Shown here: one piece after another, positions 1 through 5,401 of the stretch
Numbering within the stretch: the first letter of the stretch is position 1
Layout of the letters: each line of letters begins with the position of its first letter
Source: Vallitaleaceae bacterium
GTDB lineage: Bacteria > Bacillota > Clostridia > Lachnospirales > Vallitaleaceae
DNA: 5,401 nucleotides
Assembly (NCBI GenBank): GCA_027858555.1
Contig: JAQICP010000038.1
Coordinates: forward strand, 1 to 5,401
Direction of reading: 5' to 3'
Program-made: the position numbers and the translations under genes
Notes under the pieces: model-generated
What the model was told of the DNA's origin: nothing
Seen by the model: only the letters and a program-made list of their open reading frames with translations
Databases searched by the model: none

Positions 1-4
1 TCAT

Positions 5-33
5 ATTATAACCTAAGGGGTATGGGGTGACAA
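5..33 (-). promoter_or_regulatory. Candidate leftward sigma-A promoter at the window edge
   Basis: On the minus strand, TTGTCA (28-33, five of six matches to the -35 consensus) is followed after exactly 17 bases by a perfect TATAAT (5-10). Transcription would start just outside the left edge, so the gene it serves is not visible. It lies downstream of the small gene at 68-349, on the same strand. The -35 overlaps one arm of the inverted repeat at 23-32. The call rests on motif match only. Confidence 0.5.
23..32 (+). repeat. Left arm of 10-base inverted repeat around the small gene
   Basis: TGGGGTGACA here is the exact reverse complement of TGTCACCCCA at 419-428. The two arms bracket the small gene and its leader. 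The arm is followed by AGAAGAAAGGGTCCC, which from memory resembles dispersed GTGACA/AAGAA/GTCCC-type repeats of clostridial genomes; I cannot verify that here. A chance 10-base match within a region this size is uncommon but not rare. Confidence 0.35.
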
Positions 34-67
34 GAAGAAAGGGTCCCTAAAACTATTCATATCCCCT

Positions 68-349
68 CTATATCCCATAGATATCAAACATCATAATCAT
101 ATTCTTGGTACTCACTTTATCAACCAATAATTGCTTAAACATAACCGTTTTTGTTTTATTATGTTTTCGTAGTTTTTCCATCTCTTTAATGGTATTCTCA
201 TACTTTTCTATGAGCGCCTCATAGACATTTTCATACATGGCAAGTCTATCGATTGCTTCACCTTCATAGCCCATTTCACACTTGACTACGGTTTGGCTCC
301 CTGTCATATAATGCTTACTACCATCAGTTTTAATGGTTAATCGATTCAT
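68..349 (-). CDS. Small phage-associated-type protein of unknown function (93 aa)
   Basis: I do not know its function. The 93-residue product begins MNRLT, has a central GEAIDRLAMYEN segment, then a charged helical stretch (roughly residues 40-65, ending KEMEKLRKHN), a KTKTVMFKQLL segment and a C-terminal FDIYGI. This pattern (MNRLT start, A-I-D-x-L-A-x-Y/F-E, KTK-V-F-K-x-L, terminal YG) resembles small hypothetical proteins I associate with clostridial prophages and conjugative elements; that is recall, not a search. There is no signal peptide or membrane segment. I chose the ATG at 349 because GGAG lies seven bases upstream of it. An in-frame ATG at 367 would add MKWSGC, but its only GGA directly abuts the start codon. 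The gene has its own promoter (396-424) and no phage neighbours inside the window, so it may be a remnant or a solo cargo gene. It ends in TAG. Confidence 0.7.
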   Translation of the reverse strand: MNRLTIKTDGSKHYMTGSQTVVKCEMGYEGEAIDRLAMYENVYEALIEKYENTIKEMEKLRKHNKTKTVMFKQLLVDKVSTKNMIMMFDIYGI

Positions 350-356
350 ACACCCA

Positions 357-360
357 CTCC
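357..360 (-). promoter_or_regulatory. Ribosome binding site that sets the small gene's start
   Basis: The minus strand reads GGAGTGGGTGT then ATG. GGAG sits seven bases before the ATG at 349, an ideal distance. This favours 349 over the upstream in-frame ATG at 367, which lies inside the same leader and has no properly spaced site. Confidence 0.65.
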
Positions 361-395
361 ATTTCATTCCTTTTGAATTAACTTATCCTACTTGT

Positions 396-424
396 ATTAT
401 ATTACTAGCTGTTGTCTGTGTCAC
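396..424 (-). promoter_or_regulatory. Strong candidate sigma-A promoter for the small gene
   Basis: On the minus strand GTGACA (419-424, five of six to the -35 consensus) is separated by 17 bases from a perfect TATAAT (396-401). A start near 389 gives a leader of about 40 bases, with GGAG correctly placed before the ATG at 349. The -35 lies inside the right arm of the inverted repeat at 419-428. The promoter lies downstream of the terminator at 492-528, so the small gene is probably a separate transcription unit from the operon upstream. Confidence 0.65.
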
Positions 425-428
425 CCCA
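419..428 (-). repeat. Right arm of 10-base inverted repeat around the small gene
   Basis: TGTCACCCCA on the plus strand is the exact reverse complement of 23-32. It is followed by AAGAACACCGAAC, loosely echoing the AAGAA-containing tail next to the left arm. It carries the -35 hexamer of the small gene's promoter. The match does not extend at either end. Confidence 0.35.
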
Positions 429-491
429 AAGAACACCGAACTCATGACTTCTACAATATCTATAGCATAATAACCAGAAGTCTATGGCTAT

Positions 492-528
492 AAAAAAAAG
501 AGACCGTTATGATTGATATCACATCTCT
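492..528 (-). terminator. Likely intrinsic terminator of the sensor/lipoprotein operon
   Basis: Read on the minus strand, AGAGA (528-524) pairs with TCTCT (503-499). Inside it is a second stem, GTGAT (522-518) with ATCAT (513-509), around an ATCA loop and including one G-U pair. The hairpin is followed directly by an unbroken T run ending at 492. It lies about 90 bases past the lipoprotein stop. The stem is interrupted by an asymmetric internal loop (U opposite AACGG), so strength is uncertain, but position and T run fit well. Confidence 0.55.
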
Positions 529-550
529 AAGTTGTTTTTTAATAACTTAG
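527..550. repeat. Seven-base inverted repeat beside the terminator
   Basis: CTAAGTT (527-533) and AACTTAG (544-550) are exact inverted copies separated by ten bases. On the minus strand this hairpin forms just before the terminator stem and shares two bases with it. There is no T run after it on either strand, so it is not itself a good terminator. It may stabilise the transcript end or be incidental. Confidence 0.3.
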
Positions 551-618
551 TTGTCTATTCAATACTGCCTCTACAATTCACTATTATATAACCTGTAAGC
601 TTAGTTTCTAATAATATC

Positions 619-1953
619 CTACTCCCAATATGGATCTCCAAATACTTTCGCAAGCTCTGTTCTTCTTCTTGATATCCCTGCCAATACTTCTTCAGGTGTT
701 AGGTTACCAGCATACATCTCCTCAATATCTTTTCCAATATCCATCCATTGGGAATCAATATAGGAGACACTCACTTGAAATACATTACCCGTAGAAAATC
801 CTTCCAAATACTTAGCATATTCTTCTGGATATTTGTCATCAATTTCTGGCCAACATAATTTAAGTAATTTGGGTTCTCCATCTAATCGTTTCTGTAGATT
901 ATCATTTCTTGTAAGGAATCTGAAGAATTCTAGGATTTCTTCTTCATAAACACTATTTGCATTGCCAAAATAAGCATCTGATGTTGGATTCACACCAAGT
1001 ATTTGATTGCCTCCCCAAGGCATGATGAAAATGCCAATCTTTCCCGACATCTCAGGGTACTCTTCAATCAACTCGTTTGACCAACCTATTTCTTCTAGGG
1101 TCATAGCAAGCCGGCCTTCTGCAAAAGCAGCTGCTTCCATGTCATCCGTATTACCGAAAAAATCATCTCCATAAAATCCGAGTTCCGAAAATTCATTAAT
1201 CTGTTGAATCACAGTTAATAATTCAGGTATTTCTTCAACATCCATTTGATTGGTATTTAATTTATCATATAAGTCTTCGTAAGCAGCATTGTACATCGGT
1301 CCTACTTCGAAAAGTGGTAACACTTGATGCCAACCAATCTGAGGCATCTGCCACATCGGAACTATACCGTCATCTTTTATCGCCTGACAAACTGTTTTAA
1401 GTTCCTCATAATTAGTGGGGATTTCCAAATCCAATCGTTCAAAAATCTCTTTATTATAAGAATACACCCATATCTTAGTGCCTACAAAACTTATGCCGTA
1501 TGGATGTCCCTCATAGGAAATTGATGGTAATACTGATTGATCCATTCGACTAATAAACGCTTCATCACTTAAATCAATACAGTTGATATTAGGTCGTATT
1601 TTCTCATATAACGAAAAGGGATCCGCATCTGATGCAAAAACATCTGGTGCTGTGCCACTAATTAGTTCAGCTTTTAAATAATCTCGCCACTGAGCATCTG
1701 GAATTGTCTCAAATTCAATATGAATACCTGTTTCTTCTTCGAAGGATAGAGCTAAATCTCTAACTATGCTATTTTCAGGCATAGCTGATTCGCTTGAACC
1801 AAAATGAAGTACCACCTCAGACTCATTGGCAATTTCTATTGAGTTTTCTTGGTCAAGTATTTCAGAAGAGTTAGAATTTTGACATCCAACCAAATTACTC
1901 AGTCCCAATATTGCTATTACTAGTATAGCTGATGTATATAAAAATTTCATCAT
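619..1953 (-). CDS. Extracellular solute-binding lipoprotein, family 1 (sugar-type)
   Basis: This 444-residue protein is a predicted ligand-binding lipoprotein held on the outer face of the cytoplasmic membrane. It starts with a short lysine-containing tip and a hydrophobic stretch (about residues 5-19) ending in the lipobox LVGC, with lipidation expected at Cys24. A polar serine/asparagine linker follows. Hallmarks of carbohydrate ABC-transporter binding proteins are GTAPDVF (100-106), YNKEIFERL near 167-174 followed by IPTNYEEL, AAAFAEGRLAM (274-284) and the C-terminal PEEVLAGI (420-427). Length is normal for the family. Several aromatic residues (for example W201, W208, W290, W313) could serve sugar stacking, though I cannot assign the ligand. 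No permease or ATPase gene is adjacent. Its ATG overlaps the stop of the GGDEF-EAL gene in ATGA, implying translational coupling, so I infer a sensing role; loading a distant ABC transporter is the alternative. It ends in TAG. Confidence 0.9.
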   Translation of the reverse strand: MMKFLYTSAILVIAILGLSNLVGCQNSNSSEILDQENSIEIANESEVVLHFGSSESAMPENSIVRDLALSFEEETGIHIEFETIPDAQWRDYLKAELISGTAPDVFASDADPFSLYEKIRPNINCIDLSDEAFISRMDQSVLPSISYEGHPYGISFVGTKIWVYSYNKEIFERLDLEIPTNYEELKTVCQAIKDDGIVPMWQMPQIGWHQVLPLFEVGPMYNAAYEDLYDKLNTNQMDVEEIPELLTVIQQINEFSELGFYGDDFFGNTDDMEAAAFAEGRLAMTLEEIGWSNELIEEYPEMSGKIGIFIMPWGGNQILGVNPTSDAYFGNANSVYEEEILEFFRFLTRNDNLQKRLDGEPKLLKLCWPEIDDKYPEEYAKYLEGFSTGNVFQVSVSYIDSQWMDIGKDIEEMYAGNLTPEEVLAGISRRRTELAKVFGDPYWE

Positions 1954-4448
1954 GATTTACTTGCCTCCCACTCATCAACCTTTTCTAATAACTTTTCACC
2001 ACTGATTGCTTTACTATAATAGTATCCTTGTATCATGTCACATCCAAGCAATTTGAGTTCATTTATTTGATTGATATCTTCAACACCTTCTGCAATAACG
2101 GCTATTTTTCGATTGTGTGCCAGCTTAATCATCGTATCTACCAACTGTCGATCATATTCATTAGTCTCAATATTATCAATAAATGTCTTGTCTATCTTCA
2201 GGATTGTTACTGGTAATTCCTTAAAATACTTTAATGATGAATAGCCAGTTCCAAAATCGTCTAATGAAATCCCCATTCCCGCATCTCTAAACTTATTTAT
2301 TGTTAGTGTACCATTATCAATTGATTTCATCAATATAGTCTCTGTCATCTCTAAACAAATATAGCTTGGTTCTATATTGTATTTTTTCATAATTGCTAAT
2401 ATTGTTTCCGCAAAATATGGTTGCATCAATTGAAGTGAAGAGATATTAATAGAAACAATTACTGTTTTTTTTCTATGCTCGTTCAATTTTTTTGCATACA
2501 TACATGCCTGAATGAAAATCCATTCGCCAAATTCAACCATCATCCCCATCTCTTCAACATGTTGGATCACAGCTCTTGGTGATAAGTATAATCCACTAGT
2601 GGGTAAGTAACGAAGCAGTGCCTCACATCCTTTTATTTGATTAGTATCTGCATCAAAATAAGGTTGATAATGAAGGATAAACTGATTATTAGTAAATGCA
2701 TTCTTAATATCAGATTGTTTTTGTATTTTCTTTCCTACCATTTCGTTCATGCTTAGTTCAAATAATACAACCTGATCTCTCCCCTGTCCCTTTGCCTTAT
2801 ACAAAGCAATATCAGCTAGTTTAATAAGTTCAAGCTTTGTTGTTGCGTGATATGGATAAAGACTAACGCCCATGCTAATAGTCAAATAAAATCTTATATT
2901 GTCTATAACAACAACTTCTTTCATTACTTGTCGAATCTGCTCATGAAGATATATGACATCTCTAATATCTTTGTAGTTTAACATCGTAATTATAAACTCA
3001 TCTCCACCAAAACGTCCGATCTTAACTTTTGAATCCTCGAATTTTTTTAATCGATTGCCTGTTATACGAATAACTTCATCGCCAATATTATGACCATAAC
3101 TATCGTTAATCAGTTTAAAATTATCCACATCTAAAAACCCAATGGAAAACCGAACATTCTCACCTTCCATACCAATAAGATCTTGAATATACTTGGTAAT
3201 CGCTAACCGATTATCAGTACCCGTCAGTTGATCTATATAAATGAGATCGTGAATTTTTATCTCTTGAGATTCAATTTCTTCAAGGGATGCGTAAAGCTCT
3301 TCATTTGAAGCTTGCAATTCTTCATTCGCCACTGTTTTTTGAATCAATAATTGATTGATTTCATCACGCGATTTTATACGTTCGTTCATTAATGATTGAA
3401 TTCTTCTAATCGTATAATTGTAGTGATTGGCTGTTTCTCCAATCTCATCTTGACCCATATTGATATTGATTTCAACTAATTCTTCATCTTTAGATTGTCC
3501 CATAACCTTAGCCATATACTCAAGCCTGGAAATAATGGCATGGGCCATACTATAAAACATAAGAAGAGAAATCATAAGTACCACTATAACTGTAACTACT
3601 AATAGCATAATGTTTTTTATAAATACATCTGATAAAATCTTTTCTTCACTAATGGTTACAATTGACCACCCACTTAATAACGAATCTGATTCAAATGTTC
3701 CAATAAAACGTGGATGGTTTTTTAGATATGTTTCAGATTCATAATCCAAATATATGTCTGCTTGATTAGATGGGAAGACATCACCCTTCTCATCTATTAA
3801 AAACACTTTGATATTACTATCTTCAGACAACCTCGAAGTCAATAGTTCATTAATCGTTTTTTCTTTTAACTCAATTCTTAAAAAATTCTGGCTTTCGAAA
3901 CGAATTAGATTTAAACGTTTCATCATGATGATAGACTCAGTACGCTCATTTTTAAGTGTACTCATATAAAAATCCGAAGTGGTCTTTTGAAATTCTTGAT
4001 ACCAATTGGTTGTTTTCACTTCATCTGTTATCTTATGAGCAAAAACAGTATTAAATAATGATTCATTTTCATAATATAGAGAAATATCTGCTATAAACGG
4101 ATGCGTTCGTTGATCGCTTAAAATACGATTATCAATACTTCGAATCTCATTCAGTGATATTGTAGAATTAGGACTATATGTTTCTAGCGCCCAGTTTAAA
4201 TCTTTATCGGTTGAATACTCTGTAGCTAATATACTCATTGTCTGTAGAATTTCTTCAAATCTAGCTTGAATACGATCCACTTCACTCTGTATAATCACTT
4301 CTTCTCGACGCGAAAGTTCTTTATTCATTTGGCCAAGAAAAACAATCATCAAAACTGTTATTGGTAATACTATTCCAAAAAGAAATATGTAGCCAATCTT
4401 TCGTTTGATTTTTATATTATTGAACATCATCTCTAGACGTTTATTCAA
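1950..4448 (-). CDS. Membrane c-di-GMP enzyme: YesM-like sensor, HAMP, GGDEF and EAL
   Basis: This 832-residue protein probably makes and breaks c-di-GMP in response to an outside signal. Order: TM1 (about 19-38); an extracytoplasmic region of roughly 240 residues resembling the Cache-type sensor of YesM-family kinases (TTNWYQEF near 146-153, VFLIDEKGDVFPSN near 215-228, LLSGWSIVTISEEKIL near 257-271); TM2 (about 279-299); HAMP (about 300-355, with DEIGE); a coiled coil (about 360-400); GGDEF (about 400-565); EAL (about 575-828). The cyclase domain has D440, the FKLINDSYGH segment and intact GGDEF (481-485). The RxxD inhibition site is replaced by DSKV (472-475). The EAL domain keeps E609 of EALLR, N668, E700, D730-D731 of DDFGTGYSSL, K751, E787 and Q807, so it looks catalytically competent. 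The start is uncertain: this extent uses a TTG with no clear ribosome binding site, while ATGs at 4430 and 4427 would remove six or seven residues. It overlaps the lipoprotein gene by four bases. Confidence 0.93.
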   Translation of the reverse strand: MNKRLEMMFNNIKIKRKIGYIFLFGIVLPITVLMIVFLGQMNKELSRREEVIIQSEVDRIQARFEEILQTMSILATEYSTDKDLNWALETYSPNSTISLNEIRSIDNRILSDQRTHPFIADISLYYENESLFNTVFAHKITDEVKTTNWYQEFQKTTSDFYMSTLKNERTESIIMMKRLNLIRFESQNFLRIELKEKTINELLTSRLSEDSNIKVFLIDEKGDVFPSNQADIYLDYESETYLKNHPRFIGTFESDSLLSGWSIVTISEEKILSDVFIKNIMLLVVTVIVVLMISLLMFYSMAHAIISRLEYMAKVMGQSKDEELVEININMGQDEIGETANHYNYTIRRIQSLMNERIKSRDEINQLLIQKTVANEELQASNEELYASLEEIESQEIKIHDLIYIDQLTGTDNRLAITKYIQDLIGMEGENVRFSIGFLDVDNFKLINDSYGHNIGDEVIRITGNRLKKFEDSKVKIGRFGGDEFIITMLNYKDIRDVIYLHEQIRQVMKEVVVIDNIRFYLTISMGVSLYPYHATTKLELIKLADIALYKAKGQGRDQVVLFELSMNEMVGKKIQKQSDIKNAFTNNQFILHYQPYFDADTNQIKGCEALLRYLPTSGLYLSPRAVIQHVEEMGMMVEFGEWIFIQACMYAKKLNEHRKKTVIVSINISSLQLMQPYFAETILAIMKKYNIEPSYICLEMTETILMKSIDNGTLTINKFRDAGMGISLDDFGTGYSSLKYFKELPVTILKIDKTFIDNIETNEYDRQLVDTMIKLAHNRKIAVIAEGVEDINQINELKLLGCDMIQGYYYSKAISGEKLLEKVDEWEASKS
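1964..1969 (-). promoter_or_regulatory. Ribosome binding site of the lipoprotein gene
   Basis: GGGAGG on the minus strand lies inside the last codons of the upstream GGDEF-EAL gene, ten bases before the ATG at 1953. The following codon is also ATG (1950), which would be 13 bases away, so the first is preferred. A strong site within the upstream gene fits coupled but efficient translation of the lipoprotein. Confidence 0.6.
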
Positions 4449-4464
4449 AACACACCGACTTTCT

Positions 4465-4470
4465 ATTATA
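4465..4470 (-). promoter_or_regulatory. Alternative -10 element close to the GGDEF-EAL start
   Basis: A perfect TATAAT lies on the minus strand at 4465-4470. The best -35 partner, TTGACC (4491-4496), is 20 bases away, longer than normal. Initiation here would leave only about 10 leader bases before the TTG at 4448 but about 28 before the ATG at 4430. If this promoter is real, it argues for the later start. Confidence 0.3.
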
Positions 4471-4512
4471 AGAAACTAGCTAATTTTGATGGTCAATCAC
4501 TATGTTATCTAG

Positions 4513-4526
4513 TGGTAATGATACCA
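4513..4526. repeat. Dyad overlapping the operon promoter's -10
   Basis: TGGTA (4513-4517) and TACCA (4522-4526) are exact inverted copies around ATGA. The dyad covers the extended -10 at 4518-4523, where a bound repressor would block initiation. The arms are only five bases, so chance is a real possibility. Confidence 0.25.
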
Positions 4527-4546
4527 TAATTAGGAGATAAACTCAA
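4518..4546 (-). promoter_or_regulatory. Candidate extended -10 promoter for the sensor/lipoprotein operon
   Basis: On the minus strand TTGAGT (4541-4546) is followed after 17 bases by TATCAT (4518-4523), preceded by TGG to give an extended -10 (TGnTATCAT). A start near 4511 gives a leader of about 60 bases before the GGDEF-EAL gene. The -10 lies inside a small dyad, TGGTA/TACCA (4513-4526). I saw no c-di-GMP riboswitch-like sequence in the leader. Confidence 0.45.
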
Positions 4547-4611
4547 TTGCCTTACCCTAGGTATAATTGAAAATTCGCCTCAATTAGTTCATCAATTCAA
4601 TTATTATATTG

Positions 4612-4625
4612 ATGGAAGTTTCCAT
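4612..4625. repeat. 14-base palindrome between yebC and the sensor gene
   Basis: ATGGAA (4612-4617) and TTCCAT (4620-4625) are exact inverted arms around GT. It is too compact to form a transcript hairpin and has the shape of a dimeric repressor site. It lies about 65 bases upstream of the candidate -35 at 4541-4546 and about 75 bases past the YebC stop. No function can be assigned. Confidence 0.3.
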
Positions 4626-4654
4626 GAAAACAACAAACTGTCCAGTACACGCCA

Positions 4655-4687
4655 TATCCTTCAATGTTTCTTTTAAATACAAGGATA
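4655..4687. repeat. Seven-base inverted repeat just past the YebC stop
   Basis: TATCCTT (4655-4661) and AAGGATA (4681-4687) are exact inverted arms around a 19-base loop. On the minus strand the hairpin begins 14 bases past the YebC stop, where a terminator might be expected, but no T run follows. At best it is a weak or factor-assisted end; I found no better terminator in the gap. Confidence 0.3.
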
Positions 4688-4701
4688 AGTTGTTTATTCT
4701 C

Positions 4702-5401
4702 TTATTCCATCTCTTCCCAATTATGGTACACATCTTGAACATCATCATCTTCTTCAAGGTGATCTAGCATGTTCTCGATATTCTTGATTTCCTCTGGGTC
4801 TGTGATTTCTGTTGTTGTTTGAGGTATCATGGTAATCTCTGCTGATAATACATTAATACCAGCATCCACAATACCATCATTAACTTCACTAAAATTATCC
4901 ACAGAAGTAATGATGGTATATCCTTCTTCTTCTATTTTCATATCATCTGCTCCAGCTTCAAGTGCTAGCATCAATAGTTCATCCTCATCTAGATCATCGG
5001 ATTTTTCAATGCTTATCTGCCCAACCCGGTCAAACATAAATGAGACACACCCCGTTGTCCCCATATTGCCACCATATTTTGCAAATGCGTGTCTGATATT
5101 GGCTGCTGTACGATTCTTGTTATCAGTAAGGCTTTCTACTATAACAGCAACACCGTACGGACCATAACCTTCATATGTGATATCCTCATAAATGATATCA
5201 GAGCCATCACCTGATGCTCGTTTGATTGCTCTTTCAATCGTATCATTAGGCATATTGTTAGATTTTGCTTTTAATATGACGTCCTTAAGTCTTCTATTAA
5301 GTTCTATATCAGGTCCGCCCGCTTTAACTGCAACGACAATCTCCCGACCTATTTTATTGAATATTTTACCCATGTTGGCATCGTTTCTAGCCTTTTTATG
5401 C
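4702..5401 (-). CDS. yebC: YebC/PmpR family protein, 5' end outside the window
   Basis: This is a conserved cytoplasmic protein long annotated as a probable transcriptional regulator; more recent work on the family (mitochondrial TACO1 and bacterial YebC) supports a role in translation, easing ribosome stalling. The reading frame is open to the right edge. Before the ATG at 5373 it reads HKKARNDAN, which matches the family's HKKA-x-x-DA segment, so that ATG is an internal methionine. The usual family start (MAGHSKWANIK) should lie about 11 codons beyond the window, giving about 243 residues, normal for the family. Visible hallmarks, numbered from that internal Met, are KIFNKIGREI (3-12), NNMPNDTIERAIKRA (39-53), YEGYGPYGVAV (67-77), NRTAANIRHAF (87-97) and YGGNMGTTGCVSFMF (99-113). 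The acidic C-terminus ends in TAA. The function call is by family, not context. It is probably transcribed separately from the signalling operon downstream. Confidence 0.95.
   Translation of the reverse strand, partial: HKKARNDANMGKIFNKIGREIVVAVKAGGPDIELNRRLKDVILKAKSNNMPNDTIERAIKRASGDGSDIIYEDITYEGYGPYGVAVIVESLTDNKNRTAANIRHAFAKYGGNMGTTGCVSFMFDRVGQISIEKSDDLDEDELLMLALEAGADDMKIEEEGYTIITSVDNFSEVNDGIVDAGINVLSAEITMIPQTTTEITDPEEIKNIENMLDHLEEDDDVQDVYHNWEEME

Noticed and set aside
33..50. AGGGTCCCT palindrome as terminator of the small gene
   Set aside because: The arms are separated by a single base and cannot form a hairpin loop; no T run follows on the minus strand.
350..367. Upstream ATG at 367 as start of the small gene
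   Set aside because: The only GGA abuts the ATG, while the ATG at 349 has GGAG seven bases upstream and yields the MNRLT start seen in similar proteins.
1324..1524. Plus-strand open frame of 66 codons
   Set aside because: Lies wholly inside the lipoprotein gene on the other strand, has no ribosome binding site I can see and no recognisable protein pattern.
2028..2216. Plus-strand open frame of 62 codons
   Set aside because: Lies antisense to the well-conserved EAL domain; its sequence is explained by that coding frame.
4449..4701. c-di-GMP riboswitch in the leader of the GGDEF-EAL gene
   Set aside because: Looked for GEMM-like conserved blocks on the minus strand and found none; the candidate leader is short and AT-rich.
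4829..5167. Plus-strand open frame of 112 codons, serine-rich
   Set aside because: Antisense shadow of YebC; serine runs come from complementing its acidic codons.
1..5401. CRISPR array, tRNA, rRNA or insertion sequence
   Set aside because: No regularly spaced repeats, no cloverleaf-type tRNA sequence, no rRNA-like stretch and no transposase frame were seen.

Overview
The window is AT-rich and reads almost entirely on the minus strand, right to left. Base composition, Gram-positive-style ribosome binding sites and protein families (YebC, a sugar-type binding lipoprotein, a YesM-like sensor region) point to a low-GC Firmicute, most likely an anaerobic member of the Clostridia. I cannot name a genus from sequence alone.

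Layout, in order of transcription from the right edge. (1) A YebC/PmpR-family gene runs in from beyond the right edge and stops at 4702; its first ~11 codons lie outside the window. (2) A 253-base gap (4449-4701) holds two candidate leftward promoters and several short dyads. (3) A two-gene operon follows. First comes an 832-residue membrane protein with a YesM-like extracytoplasmic sensor, HAMP, coiled coil, GGDEF and EAL domains (1950-4448). Then, overlapping it by four bases (ATGA), comes a 444-residue solute-binding lipoprotein (619-1953). A likely intrinsic terminator lies at 492-528. (4) A small gene of phage-associated type (68-349) has its own strong promoter and ribosome binding site. 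(5) At the left edge, a second promoter-like sequence points out of the window.

The most interesting unit is the operon. The binding lipoprotein has no ABC permease or ATPase beside it. It is translationally coupled to a c-di-GMP turnover enzyme whose sensor part resembles those of sugar-responsive YesM-type histidine kinases. A reasonable inference is that the lipoprotein captures a ligand, probably a carbohydrate, outside the cell and presents it to the sensor, which then alters c-di-GMP synthesis or breakdown. Both catalytic motifs look intact, while the GGDEF product-inhibition site (RxxD) is missing.

The small gene at the left is bracketed by a 10-base exact inverted repeat (23-32 and 419-428). 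Together with its phage-type protein, this hints at a small inserted segment, but the evidence is modest.
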